In this document: piece after piece, positions 7,232-15,181 of the stretch
Layout: each line of letters starts with the position of its first letter
Position numbering within the stretch: position 1 is the stretch's first letter
NCBI RefSeq assembly: GCF_001418085.1
Contig: NZ_LIQH01000022.1
Coordinates: 32,315-96,314 of the forward strand
Origin: Lacinutrix algicola
GTDB lineage: Bacteria > Bacteroidota > Bacteroidia > Flavobacteriales > Flavobacteriaceae
Length of the DNA: 64,000 nucleotides
Direction: 5' to 3'
Made by a program: the position numbers and the translations under genes
Notes under the pieces: model-generated
Seen by the model: the letters and a program-made list of their open reading frames with translations, nothing else
The model's database searches: none
What the model was told of the DNA's origin: nothing

Positions 7232-8277
7232 TTAAAACAGATATATTAATAATAGGAGCAGGACCAACAGGTTTATTTACTGTGTTTGAAGCAGGATTGT
7301 TAAAATTAAAGTGCCATTTAATTGATGCATTACCACAACCTGGAGGTCAATGTTCCGAATTATATCCAAAAAAGCCTATTTATGATATTCCTGGATTTCC
7401 AGAAATATTAGCAGGAGATTTAACAGGTAATCTATTAGAACAAGGCAAGCAGTTTCAACCAGGATTTACTTTAGGTGAACGTGCAGAAACTATAGAGAAA
7501 CAAGAGGATGGTAGTTTTATTGTAACTACTAATAAAGGAACAAAACATCATGCGCCAATTGTTGCTATTGCAGGCGGTTTAGGTAGTTTTGAGCCTAGAA
7601 AACCTAAGTTAGAAGGTATTGAAAAGTACGAAGATAAAGGTGTTAATTACTTTATAAAAGATCCTGAGGTTTACAGAGATAAAAAAGTAGTGATTGCTGG
7701 AGGTGGAGATTCTGCTTTAGACTGGTCTATTTTTCTTGCAGATATCGCTTCAGAAGTTACTTTAGTACATAGAAGAAATGAGTTTAGAGGTGCTTTAGAT
7801 TCTGTAGAGAAAGTACAAGAATTAAAGCTTTTAAATAAAATAAACTTAATCACACCTGCAGAGGTTATTGGCTTAAAAGGCGAAAACCATATTGAAGGTG
7901 TTACATTATCTAAAGGAGGTGAGGTAATAGAATTAGAAGCAGATTATTTTATCCCGTTATTTGGATTGTCGCCAAAACTAGGCCCAATAGGAGATTGGGG
8001 ATTAGAGATCGAAAAAAATGCAATAAAAGTGAATACTGTAGATTACCAAACTAATATAGATGGTATCTTTGCTATTGGTGATGTTAATACATATGAAGGG
8101 AAATTAAAATTAATTCTTTGTGGTTTTCATGAAGCAACATTAATGTGTCAATCTGCATATAAAATATTAAATCCAGGCAAGAAATTTGTTTTAAAATATA
8201 CAACAGTAAGTGGTATAGATGGGTTTGATGGTACAAGAAAAGAATCACCAAAAGCAGTTGTAAAGGCTATTGTATAG
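7228..8277 (+). CDS. Ferredoxin-NADP+ reductase-like flavoprotein (thioredoxin-reductase fold)
   Basis: A 349-residue two-dinucleotide-binding flavoprotein. The FAD motif is IIGAGPTGLF near residue 6, the NAD(P) motif is VIAGGGDSALDW near 154, and the FAD-binding FAIGDVNTYEG lies near 280. The CxxC redox pair of true thioredoxin reductases is missing at the usual place, which places it with the YumC-type ferredoxin-NADP reductases. Its overlap with the siroheme gene and the lack of CysJ suggest that it feeds electrons to the sulfite reductase. Partner ferredoxin not identified here. Confidence 0.85.
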   Translation: MIKTDILIIGAGPTGLFTVFEAGLLKLKCHLIDALPQPGGQCSELYPKKPIYDIPGFPEILAGDLTGNLLEQGKQFQPGFTLGERAETIEKQEDGSFIVTTNKGTKHHAPIVAIAGGLGSFEPRKPKLEGIEKYEDKGVNYFIKDPEVYRDKKVVIAGGGDSALDWSIFLADIASEVTLVHRRNEFRGALDSVEKVQELKLLNKINLITPAEVIGLKGENHIEGVTLSKGGEVIELEADYFIPLFGLSPKLGPIGDWGLEIEKNAIKVNTVDYQTNIDGIFAIGDVNTYEGKLKLILCGFHEATLMCQSAYKILNPGKKFVLKYTTVSGIDGFDGTRKESPKAVVKAIV

Positions 8278-8355
8278 AGTGTTATTAAGTAACTTTAGCA
8301 ATTGCACTAATTATTAATAAATAGCAGTCGCTAAAAGGATTAAATAACAAATAGT

Positions 8356-9093
8356 ATGCAAGAGACATTGCAAATACCATTTAGGTTTAAAGAAAAAGTT
8401 GAAGAACTTGCAAAAGAATTATTTTATTGCGCATTAGAATCTTCAGAGAAACAAGAAGAACTCCTTAAAAATATTAAGGAGTCCTTTTTTTATGTGTCTA
8501 AAGCTTTAGATTGTGGTGTTTGTAATACAAAATGGGAGCAATTTGTAGTCGAAATTAAGGCTCTAAAACCTAAGTTGCAATTAGATGCAGAAGCAGCATA
8601 TAATAACGATCCGGCAGCAAAAAGTGTTAGAGAAGTATACCTGGCATATCCTGGTTTTTACGCTATTGCTATGTATCGTATAAGTCATATTTTATGGCAA
8701 TTAGATATTCCTGTTTTACCTAGAATGATTTCAGAATATGCACATGGAGTAACAGGTACAGATATTCATCCTGGAGCAACCATTGGGCATTCGTTTTTTA
8801 TAGACCATGCTACTGGAGTTGTTATTGGTGAGACTGCATTAATACATAATCATGTTGTTATTTATCAAGGTGTAACTTTAGGAGGTATTACAGTAGAAAA
8901 AGCATTAGCAAACACTAAAAGGCATCCTACAATTAATGATCATGTTACAATATATGCGAATGCTACTGTTTTAGGAGGAGATGTTGTAATCGGTAAAAAT
9001 AGCATTATTGGTGCAAATGTTTGGATTACAAAATCAATTCCCGAAAACTCAATTGTAACTTATAAGTCAGATATTAAAATAACACAAAGATAA
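8356..9093 (+). CDS. cysE: Serine O-acetyltransferase (CysE/EpsC type)
   Basis: The protein makes O-acetylserine from serine and acetyl-CoA. The N-terminal helical region is followed by a left-handed beta-helix of hexapeptide repeats (residues about 130-235) with DIHPGATIGHSFFIDHATGV and VIGETALIHNHVVIYQGVTL, containing the conserved catalytic His-Asp pair. At 245 residues it has the long N-terminus usual in Bacteroidetes. Three bases separate it from cysM, so the two form a cysteine-synthesis pair at the end of the sulfate locus. The 78-base gap upstream shows no clear promoter. Confidence 0.93.
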   Translation: MQETLQIPFRFKEKVEELAKELFYCALESSEKQEELLKNIKESFFYVSKALDCGVCNTKWEQFVVEIKALKPKLQLDAEAAYNNDPAAKSVREVYLAYPGFYAIAMYRISHILWQLDIPVLPRMISEYAHGVTGTDIHPGATIGHSFFIDHATGVVIGETALIHNHVVIYQGVTLGGITVEKALANTKRHPTINDHVTIYANATVLGGDVVIGKNSIIGANVWITKSIPENSIVTYKSDIKITQR

Positions 9094-9096
9094 AGT

Positions 9097-9975
9097 ATGA
9101 GCATTTTAAAGCAAATAGGAAATACGCCTCTAGTGGAAGCTTCAAATTTAGTTTCTAAACCAAACGTAAAACTTTATCTAAAATTAGAAGGTAATAATCC
9201 TGGCGGAAGCGTTAAGGATAGACCAGCTTATAATATGATTGCTGAAGCTGTAAAACGAGGTGACATAGAAAAAGGAGGTCATATAGTTGAAGCCACAAGT
9301 GGTAATACTGGTATTGCTTTAGCTTATGTAGCAAGTTTATTTGGTATAAAGATATCTTTAGTTATGCCAGAAAATTCTACCGTAGAACGCATAAAAACAA
9401 TGCGAGCTTACGGAGCAGAAGTAATATTAACAAGTGCAGAAAGAGGTATTGAAGGCTCAAGAGATGTTGCTTTTAAAATGAGAGATGAAAAAGGATATCT
9501 TTTATTAAATCAGTTCGAGAACGACGATAACTGGAAAGCACATTATAAAACTACAGGTCCAGAAATTTGGAGAGATACAAATGGTGAAGTCACTCATTTT
9601 GTTTCTGCAATGGGCACAACAGGAACCATAATGGGAACCTCTACTTTTTTAAAAGAACAGAATAAAAACATTCAAATTATTGGAGCACAACCAATGGATG
9701 GTTCAAGAATTCCTGGTATTAGAAAATGGTCGCCAGACTATGTTCCAAGTATTTTTAATCCTTCAAAAGTAGATCAAGTAATAGAAGTAAGTCAAGAGCA
9801 GGCAACAGCTATGACTAAGCGTTTAGCAAGAGAAGAAGGTGTCTTTGCAGGGATGAGTAGTGGAGGCTCTGTAGCTACCGCACTAAAATTAATAGAGACT
9901 ATAGACACAGGAATTGTAGTTGCTATTATCTGCGATAGAGGTGATCGTTACTTATCTTCTGCTTTATTTGATTAA
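9097..9975 (+). CDS. cysM: Cysteine synthase (O-acetylserine sulfhydrylase, CysM-like)
   Basis: A PLP enzyme that joins sulfide and O-acetylserine to make cysteine. The PLP lysine is K40 in NPGGSVKDRPA, and the phosphate/substrate loop SGNTG is at residues 68-72. The AMGTTGTIMG loop near 170 and the absence of the longer CysK insertions favour the CysM subgroup, as does the 292-residue length. It is the last gene of the locus and uses the sulfide and O-acetylserine made by its neighbours. Confidence 0.93.
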   Translation: MSILKQIGNTPLVEASNLVSKPNVKLYLKLEGNNPGGSVKDRPAYNMIAEAVKRGDIEKGGHIVEATSGNTGIALAYVASLFGIKISLVMPENSTVERIKTMRAYGAEVILTSAERGIEGSRDVAFKMRDEKGYLLLNQFENDDNWKAHYKTTGPEIWRDTNGEVTHFVSAMGTTGTIMGTSTFLKEQNKNIQIIGAQPMDGSRIPGIRKWSPDYVPSIFNPSKVDQVIEVSQEQATAMTKRLAREEGVFAGMSSGGSVATALKLIETIDTGIVVAIICDRGDRYLSSALFD

Positions 9976-10000
9976 GCACTTCAATAAATAATATTTAGTT

Positions 10001-10008
10001 TACTTTTG
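10001..10008 (+). promoter_or_regulatory. -7 promoter element for the PagL-like gene
   Basis: TACTTTTG fits the Bacteroidetes -7 consensus TAnnTTTG. No good -33 box is found at the right distance, so the call rests on one element and on its place 25 bases before the start codon. Confidence 0.35.
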
Positions 10009-10025
10009 CCGTCTAACAAATTTAC

Positions 10026-11123
10026 TTGATGAGGTATATATTATACGCTTATATATTATTTTTTTCTATTAGTATTTCTGCTCAAGCAGACAAAAATCCA
10101 TTTACAATAGATGCCAATTATTTCTATGGAAATATTGCAGAGCATAATACTGATATTTCCCATTTAATAACCGGACATCCGTCTGGTGTTATATTAAGTT
10201 ATAACCAAAAAACATTTGGGAAAAAGGCTTGGGAAAGCAGATTTAACTACCCAGATTATGGAGCATCACTTATATATCAAAAATTTAATAATGAGTATAT
10301 AAATGAAAATATAGGAGTCTATGCACACTATAATTTTTACTTTTTTAATAGAAATGTAATGTTTCGTATTGGGCAAGGTTTAGCTTATAATGATACGCCT
10401 TATGATAAGGTTGAGAATTTTAGAAACAATGCCTTTGGTACACATTTACTAAGTTCTACTTACTTAATGTTAAACTATAAAAAAGAAAATATATTAAAAG
10501 GCATAGGTCTTCAAGCAGGTTTTTCTTTAATCCATTATTCTAATGCAAATGTAAAAGCACCAAACAGTTCTATTAATAGTATTGCTTTTAATATTGGAGC
10601 TAATTATATTTTTGATAACGAAAAACCAACAGAATATATTCCTTCTACAGAAGAGAAATATTTTAAAGAAAAAGTAAAATATAATTTTGCTCTTAGAACA
10701 GGTGTGAACGAAAGCGATGTTATAAATACAGGTCAATATGCTTTCTACGTTGTATCTGCTTATGCCGATAAACGTTTGAACAGAAAAAGCGCCATTCAAG
10801 TAGGTACAGATGTATTTTTTTCTAACTTTTTAAAGAAGCATATTCAGTATAAAGCTGTTGCTTTTCCAGAAGATAATGTAAGTGGAGATGAAGATTATAA
10901 ACGTGTTGGAGTCTTTGTTGGTCACGAACTGTTTATTAGTAAAACGTCACTTATAACACAATTGGGTTACTATGTTTATTATCCGTTTGATTTTGAAGGT
11001 CGCGTGTATAATAGAGTAGGATTGAAGCGTTATTTTGGAGACAAAATTTATGGAGCTTTAACTTTAAAGTCGCACGGAGCAAAAGCAGAAGCTGTAGAAA
11101 TAGGAATTGGAATAAGATTATAG
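10026..11123 (+). CDS. Outer-membrane acyloxyacyl hydrolase / lipid A deacylase (PagL-like)
   Basis: The 365-residue protein starts with a signal peptide cut near residue 20 (SISISAQA|DK). The first half resembles the PagL/acyloxyacyl hydrolase beta-barrel family: GHPSGVILSYN, the GIGLQAGFSLIHYSNANVKAPN segment carries the His-Ser pair of the PagL active site (H-Y-S-N), followed by alternating strand patterns. The C-terminal half (from residue about 220) is another predicted beta-barrel stretch, so the protein is longer than classical PagL (about 150 residues). It would trim a fatty acid from lipid A. The next gene begins 2 bases after its stop. Confidence 0.75.
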   Translation: MMRYILYAYILFFSISISAQADKNPFTIDANYFYGNIAEHNTDISHLITGHPSGVILSYNQKTFGKKAWESRFNYPDYGASLIYQKFNNEYINENIGVYAHYNFYFFNRNVMFRIGQGLAYNDTPYDKVENFRNNAFGTHLLSSTYLMLNYKKENILKGIGLQAGFSLIHYSNANVKAPNSSINSIAFNIGANYIFDNEKPTEYIPSTEEKYFKEKVKYNFALRTGVNESDVINTGQYAFYVVSAYADKRLNRKSAIQVGTDVFFSNFLKKHIQYKAVAFPEDNVSGDEDYKRVGVFVGHELFISKTSLITQLGYYVYYPFDFEGRVYNRVGLKRYFGDKIYGALTLKSHGAKAEAVEIGIGIRL

Positions 11124-11124
11124 A

Positions 11125-11868
11125 ATGAAAAAGATAGCATACATATTTATAGTATTACTTTTTGCAAGTTGCGATAACGATAATGCACCAGACTGCTTTA
11201 AAAACTCAGGAGATATAATAGAAAAGGAAATTACTGTAGCACCATTTACAAAAATTACTGCTTTTAAAAATATTGAATTGATTGTAACAGATGCTTTAAC
11301 TCAAAGTGTTAAAATAGAAACAGGAGAAAACCTAATAGACGAAATAGCAGTAACTGTAGAAAACGGTAGATTGCTAATAAATGACAATAATGGCTGTAAC
11401 CTTACTAGAGATTACGGTTTAACTAAAGTATATGTTAGTGCTCCTAATTTAACAGAGATAAGGAACAGTAGTCAATTTACAGTGCGTAGTAATGGTGTTT
11501 TAAATTATCCAGATTTAAATTTATTGAGCGAAGACGATTCTGGAGATTTTTACAACAACGGTATTTTTAACATTGAAGTAAATGCAATAAATATATTTGT
11601 AGTAATCAATAATACAACTACAGCTTATATTTCTGGATCGACAACTAACTTACGCGTTAATCATGCCTCTGGCGATGGTCGTTTTGAAGGACGAAACTTA
11701 ATTGCCGACAATGTTACTATTTATCATCGTGGATCTAACGATATTATTGTAAATCCGCAACAAAGATTAAAGGCTAGTTTGGTTAGTACAGGAGATGTTA
11801 TCTCTGTAACTACACCTCCAGTTTTAGATATTCAAGAACAGTTTGATGGTCGCGTAATTTTTGAGTAA
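11125..11868 (+). CDS. GIN-domain (DUF2807) lipoprotein
   Basis: A 247-residue lipoprotein: the lipobox LLFASC ends at Cys16, followed by an acidic DNDN stretch. The body has the repetitive right-handed beta-helix pattern of DUF2807, the putative head GIN domain, with the usual opening ITVAPFTKITAFKNIELIVT and later LRVNHASGDGRFEG. The family is common in Bacteroidetes and has no settled function; a surface or outer-membrane adhesin role has been proposed. It is probably transcribed with the PagL-like gene. Confidence 0.8.
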   Translation: MKKIAYIFIVLLFASCDNDNAPDCFKNSGDIIEKEITVAPFTKITAFKNIELIVTDALTQSVKIETGENLIDEIAVTVENGRLLINDNNGCNLTRDYGLTKVYVSAPNLTEIRNSSQFTVRSNGVLNYPDLNLLSEDDSGDFYNNGIFNIEVNAINIFVVINNTTTAYISGSTTNLRVNHASGDGRFEGRNLIADNVTIYHRGSNDIIVNPQQRLKASLVSTGDVISVTTPPVLDIQEQFDGRVIFE

Positions 11869-12229
11869 TTAATAAGTTTTCATTGAGTTAAGTTTTTTAT
11901 TTTTGTTGTGAAAATGTTATTTAATACGTTTGACTCTTTTTTATATTTTAAGTCTGTCCTTGATGCAAAATATAAAGTGTTTTCTGTTTTTCCATTCTAA
12001 ACTAATTTAACTTCATTTTTTTAAATAACATCCTAACATATAAAACAGGAACTAAAGCAAGCCCATTTTCATTACTTATGAAACCTTCTCCTAATTACTA
12101 GCGTCAATATGCTTAATTAGTAGTAGTTTCATCTTTAATACTTAATGTTTTAACTTGTCTTAAATCGAATAAATAAATTAAGTATAAAAATTATTTTGTT
12201 ACTTTACCTTTTTAGAAATAACCAACTAC
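11869..12229. other. 361-base gene-free region upstream of the membrane AraC gene
   Basis: No coding frame is convincing. Two -7-like boxes occur, TATTTTTG at 11898-11905 and TACGTTTG at 11935-11942, neither with a well-spaced -33 box. A two-part inverted repeat lies at 12078-12132: outer arms ATGAAAC/GTTTCAT and inner arms CTAATTA/TAATTAG. It could be a regulatory site or an RNA hairpin in a long leader of the AraC-type gene. Confidence 0.4.
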
Positions 12230-13354
12230 ATGTTTTTTATCATTGGAATTTTTATAGCTATTTTCCTTTCGCTTCTTTTATTAGTAAAAGCTAAAAAAAC
12301 ACGTGCAGATAAAATTCTTTTTATCTGGCTCATTTTAATTTCTGTACTTCAAATATTTAGATATTTTTATGTTTCTGGATATTTTTTTGAACACCCTAAT
12401 TGGCTTGGGATAGAGCTAGTATTACCTGTTTTACACGGAGTATTGTTATATCTCTATGTTATAGAAATTACGGGAAACACTATTAAAAAGAAATGTAGTG
12501 TGTTTTTACATTTTCTACCTTCTATTATTTTGTTAGTACTAACAATACCTTTTTTTCAATTAACTAACGAACAGAAAATACTTGTTTATCAAAATAATGG
12601 AGAAGGTTTTGAATGGTTTGTGTTTATAGAAGGATTAATAGTTGTGATTTCTGGTTTAGCTTATTCTATTTGGTCTTTAATAGTTATAAATAGACACCAA
12701 AAAAACATAGAAGATATATTTTCAAATACGGAAAAAAAGAAGTTACAGTGGTTAAAAATCTTATCGATTGGTAATGGTATTATATTTATGTTAGCTCTCT
12801 TTTTTGAAACAAATGTCACTTATACAGCAATAGCATTCTTAGTTTTATTTATAGGTTTTTTCGGAATTAATCAATTGAATATTTTTTCCTCTAATAGAGG
12901 TGAGATAGAAACATTAAATAAAGAACAACTTGTAGAAAATAAAAAAGTAAATAGTAATGAAATTTCTAAAAAAAGTGTTCCAAAAGAGAAGTATGCTAAG
13001 TCAGGTTTAACTAAAGAGAGTGTTTCGGAGATTTATGCGGCTCTCAAAGATGTGATGGCTAAAAAGGCATATTATAAAAATCCAGAACTCACTTTAGTAG
13101 AATTAGCCAAAATTTTAAATATACACCCTAATTATTTATCGCAAGTCATTAATGAAATTGAAGGCAAAAATTTTCATAATTATATTAATGGTCTTCGAAT
13201 AAAAGAGTTCATTAAATTGGCATCCATTGAAGAAAATAAAAAGTATACAAAAATTTCTTTAGCTTATGATTGTGGTTTTAATACAAAGTCAACATTCAAC
13301 AAGTATTTTAAACTACAAACAGGAAAAACACCAACAGATTTTTTCAATTCTTAA
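12230..13354 (+). CDS. Membrane-anchored AraC-family transcriptional regulator
   Basis: The 374-residue protein has about seven hydrophobic segments in its first 220 residues (from FFIIGIFIAIFLSLLLLV on), a charged linker (about 220-265) and a C-terminal AraC-type double helix-turn-helix (about 275-374) with TLVELAKILNIHPNYLSQVI and ISLAYDCGFNTKSTFNKYFK. Such 7TM-AraC proteins are frequent in flavobacteria and are thought to sense a signal at the membrane. Ligand and targets are unknown; the small lipoprotein gene just downstream is a candidate target. Confidence 0.88.
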   Translation: MFFIIGIFIAIFLSLLLLVKAKKTRADKILFIWLILISVLQIFRYFYVSGYFFEHPNWLGIELVLPVLHGVLLYLYVIEITGNTIKKKCSVFLHFLPSIILLVLTIPFFQLTNEQKILVYQNNGEGFEWFVFIEGLIVVISGLAYSIWSLIVINRHQKNIEDIFSNTEKKKLQWLKILSIGNGIIFMLALFFETNVTYTAIAFLVLFIGFFGINQLNIFSSNRGEIETLNKEQLVENKKVNSNEISKKSVPKEKYAKSGLTKESVSEIYAALKDVMAKKAYYKNPELTLVELAKILNIHPNYLSQVINEIEGKNFHNYINGLRIKEFIKLASIEENKKYTKISLAYDCGFNTKSTFNKYFKLQTGKTPTDFFNS

Positions 13355-13588
13355 CTCGGTTTTTATATATAATTAGCTTTCCTTGTAAATACATACTACA
13401 TGTATTGTAAGTTTGTTTTTTTATAAAACTCAGTGAAATCAATGGTTCTTTAGTAGCTACTTGTAAGCACGTACATGTTTATTTATTTTACTTAAAGGGA
13501 AGACCTTCTGATATTTAAAACCAACACATCTTTGTGAAAAAATATGCGCAATGAAATAATTCATGCGCCAATATAAAATTTTACAAAA

Positions 13589-13795
13589 ATGAAGACAAAG
13601 AAGTTTTATTTATCTATTATGGTTTTTACTATGTTTTTGGCATTGAGTTCATGTAGTCTTGGTGACGACGACAATAATATTGTTGAAAGAAATGATGATG
13701 ATGGAGATGGTGTTGTAAATGTTATTGATGAGTGTGCACATACACCAGAAGGAGTAGAGGTTGATGCTGTTGGATGTCCTATTGAAATAGATTGA
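13589..13795 (+). CDS. Small TSP3-repeat lipoprotein
   Basis: A 68-residue precursor: signal peptide with lipobox ALSSC (Cys22), then SLGDDD, which fits the acidic motif that exports flavobacterial lipoproteins to the surface. Residues about 36-65 form one thrombospondin type 3 repeat (DDDGDGVVNVIDECAHTPEG, ending VDAVGCP) with Ca2+-binding aspartates and a Cys pair. TSP3 repeats usually occur in OmpA-like or large T9SS proteins; here the repeat is nearly the whole mature protein. A strong terminator follows, so it is a complete small gene. Function unknown. Confidence 0.8.
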   Translation: MKTKKFYLSIMVFTMFLALSSCSLGDDDNNIVERNDDDGDGVVNVIDECAHTPEGVEVDAVGCPIEID

Positions 13796-13813
13796 TACTA
13801 TGCAGAAGTTTTA

Positions 13814-13854
13814 TTGTGCTGAATCAAGATTTTGTTTTTATTCAGCACAATTTT
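13814..13854. terminator. Bidirectional terminator between TSP3 lipoprotein gene and gldA
   Basis: TTGTGCTGAAT and ATTCAGCACAA form a perfect 11-bp stem with a 15-base loop and T-rich flanks on both strands. It can end both the plus-strand lipoprotein transcript and the minus-strand gldA transcript. Confidence 0.75.
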
Positions 13855-13959
13855 CATTTCTAATCTTGATATCAAGAGTCAAAATTTATTTTAAAACTGT
13901 GTTATTTGCATTTTTTTTTAGTTAGAAACGTGACTATAGTTCTTTAATAATCATTTCTT

Positions 13960-14853
13960 TTAAGCAGTCAACTCTCTAAACATACTCTCTAAACTCGCAT
14001 TTTTCTGATTTAGCTGAAGAATCTTCAACTCATTATCATGTGCAAAATCAAAAACATGAGAGCGCATATCTTCCTTTGTAGAAAAGGTGATTTCGTAAAT
14101 AAAATCATGTGTATTTTTAACGCTTTTGGTATTCGGTAGTTTTAACAAAAAAGCATCTTCAACTCTGTAATCAAACTCCACAATAACTATTTGTTCTTGT
14201 CCTTCGCGTAATTCGGTTAGTTTTTTATTAGCAACAATTTCACCTTTATTAATTATTATAACACGATCACACATCGCTTCTACCTCTTGCATAATGTGCG
14301 TAGATAGAAAAACAGTTTTCTCCTTCCCAATAGATTTTATAAGGTTTCTTATATCTACTAATTGATTAGGGTCTAAACCAGTTGTAGGTTCATCTAAAAT
14401 TAAAACATCGGGATTATGTAATAATGCATTTGCTAAGCCAACACGTTGTCTGTAACCTTTAGATAGTGCACTCATTTTTTTATGAGCTTCCGGACCTAAG
14501 CCTGTAAGTTCAATAACTTCTTCAATTCTAGATTTACTTACTTTATAAACATCGGCATTAAAAGCTAAATATTCACGAACGTATTGTTCTAAGTATAAAG
14601 GATTATGTTCTGGTAAATAACCAACACTTTGCTGTACTTGTTTTGCTTCAGATAAAATTGGATGTCCATTTACGGTTGCCTTACCTTCGGTAGGACTAAT
14701 AAAAGTGGTCAATATTTTCATCATTGTAGATTTTCCTGCTCCATTTGGACCAAGAAACCCAACTATTTCTGGCTTTTTAATTTCAAAAGACACATTGTTT
14801 AATGCTTTCTGTTCACCATAAATTTTCGTTACATTTTCAACCTTTATTGACAT
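13960..14853 (-). CDS. gldA: Gliding motility ABC transporter ATP-binding protein GldA
   Basis: The 297-residue ATPase has Walker A GPNGAGKST (residues 35-43), the ABC signature LSKGYRQRVGLANALL, Walker B VLILDEPTTGLDP and the H-loop STHIMQEVEAMCD. Length and C-terminal domain fit GldA of Flavobacterium, where it works with the membrane proteins GldF and GldG; those are not in this window. I take ATG at 14853 (MSIKVENVTKIYG) over an upstream ATG at 14871, since the family starts there. Generic ABC-2 ATPases look similar, so the GldA name rests on close sequence resemblance. Confidence 0.85.
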   Translation of the reverse strand: MSIKVENVTKIYGEQKALNNVSFEIKKPEIVGFLGPNGAGKSTMMKILTTFISPTEGKATVNGHPILSEAKQVQQSVGYLPEHNPLYLEQYVREYLAFNADVYKVSKSRIEEVIELTGLGPEAHKKMSALSKGYRQRVGLANALLHNPDVLILDEPTTGLDPNQLVDIRNLIKSIGKEKTVFLSTHIMQEVEAMCDRVIIINKGEIVANKKLTELREGQEQIVIVEFDYRVEDAFLLKLPNTKSVKNTHDFIYEITFSTKEDMRSHVFDFAHDNELKILQLNQKNASLESMFRELTA

Positions 14854-14956
14854 CTTATAATCTTTCTTCAAAAATAAACATTCTGTAATTTAAACAAGAC
14901 TTTGTGCAGAAATCTTTAAATTTTTATATAAAACCTTAAAATTCATGCTTTAGTAT

Positions 14957-14986
14957 TTTGATTTGTTAAATATTTATTTACTTTAG
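14957..14986 (+). promoter_or_regulatory. Promoter of the aromatic amino-acid leader and operon
   Basis: TTTG at 14957-14960 and TACTTTAG at 14979-14986 approximate the -33 and -7 boxes with 18 bases between them. The transcript would begin near 14992, giving an untranslated stretch of only about 8 bases before the leader-peptide ATG. Confidence 0.5.
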
Positions 14987-14999
14987 CACTATAATTATA

Positions 15000-15077
15000 A
15001 TGACAACAATTCAAAATACATATTACAGCTGGTTCTATTTCTTTTTTAACAAAAAGAACGAGACTGCGTATATGTAA
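15000..15077 (+). CDS. Aromatic-residue leader peptide (attenuator of the pheA operon)
   Basis: This 25-codon frame (ATG to TAA) encodes a peptide whose centre reads YYSWFYFFF: three Tyr, one Trp and four Phe in nine positions (codons 8-16). That composition is the hallmark of leader peptides whose translation senses charged aromatic tRNAs. It lies directly before a strong intrinsic terminator and the pheA-aminotransferase-tyrA-DAHP synthase operon. Ribosome stalling at codons 8-16 (15021-15047) would leave the segment at 15059-15065 free. The peptide itself is expected to have no other function. Confidence 0.85.
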   Translation: MTTIQNTYYSWFYFFFNKKNETAYM

Positions 15078-15132
15078 TTTTTACAAACATATATTTTCAA
15101 TTAAGTCTCGATATCTATCGAGACTTTTTTTG
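15059..15132 (+). promoter_or_regulatory. Transcription attenuator (antiterminator/terminator switch)
   Basis: The terminator stem is AGTCTCGAT/ATCGAGACT at 15104-15125 followed by seven T. The heptamer CGAGACT of its 3' arm also occurs at 15059-15065, inside the last codons of the leader peptide. Base pairing of 15059-15065 with AGTCTCG at 15104-15110 would build an antiterminator and prevent the terminator. A ribosome that reaches the leader stop at 15075-15077 covers 15059-15065 and lets the terminator form; a ribosome stalled on Tyr/Trp/Phe codons does not. This is the trp/phe-type attenuation logic, deduced from the sequence alone. Confidence 0.85.
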
Positions 15133-15181
15133 TTTAATACTTTAAGTAAAAGCAGGAATATCATTAAATAAAATTAAAATT

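Noticed and set aside
10527..10799. A 90-codon minus-strand frame in the PagL-like gene
   Set aside because: No homology pattern, overlaps a coding gene with a clear beta-barrel pattern.
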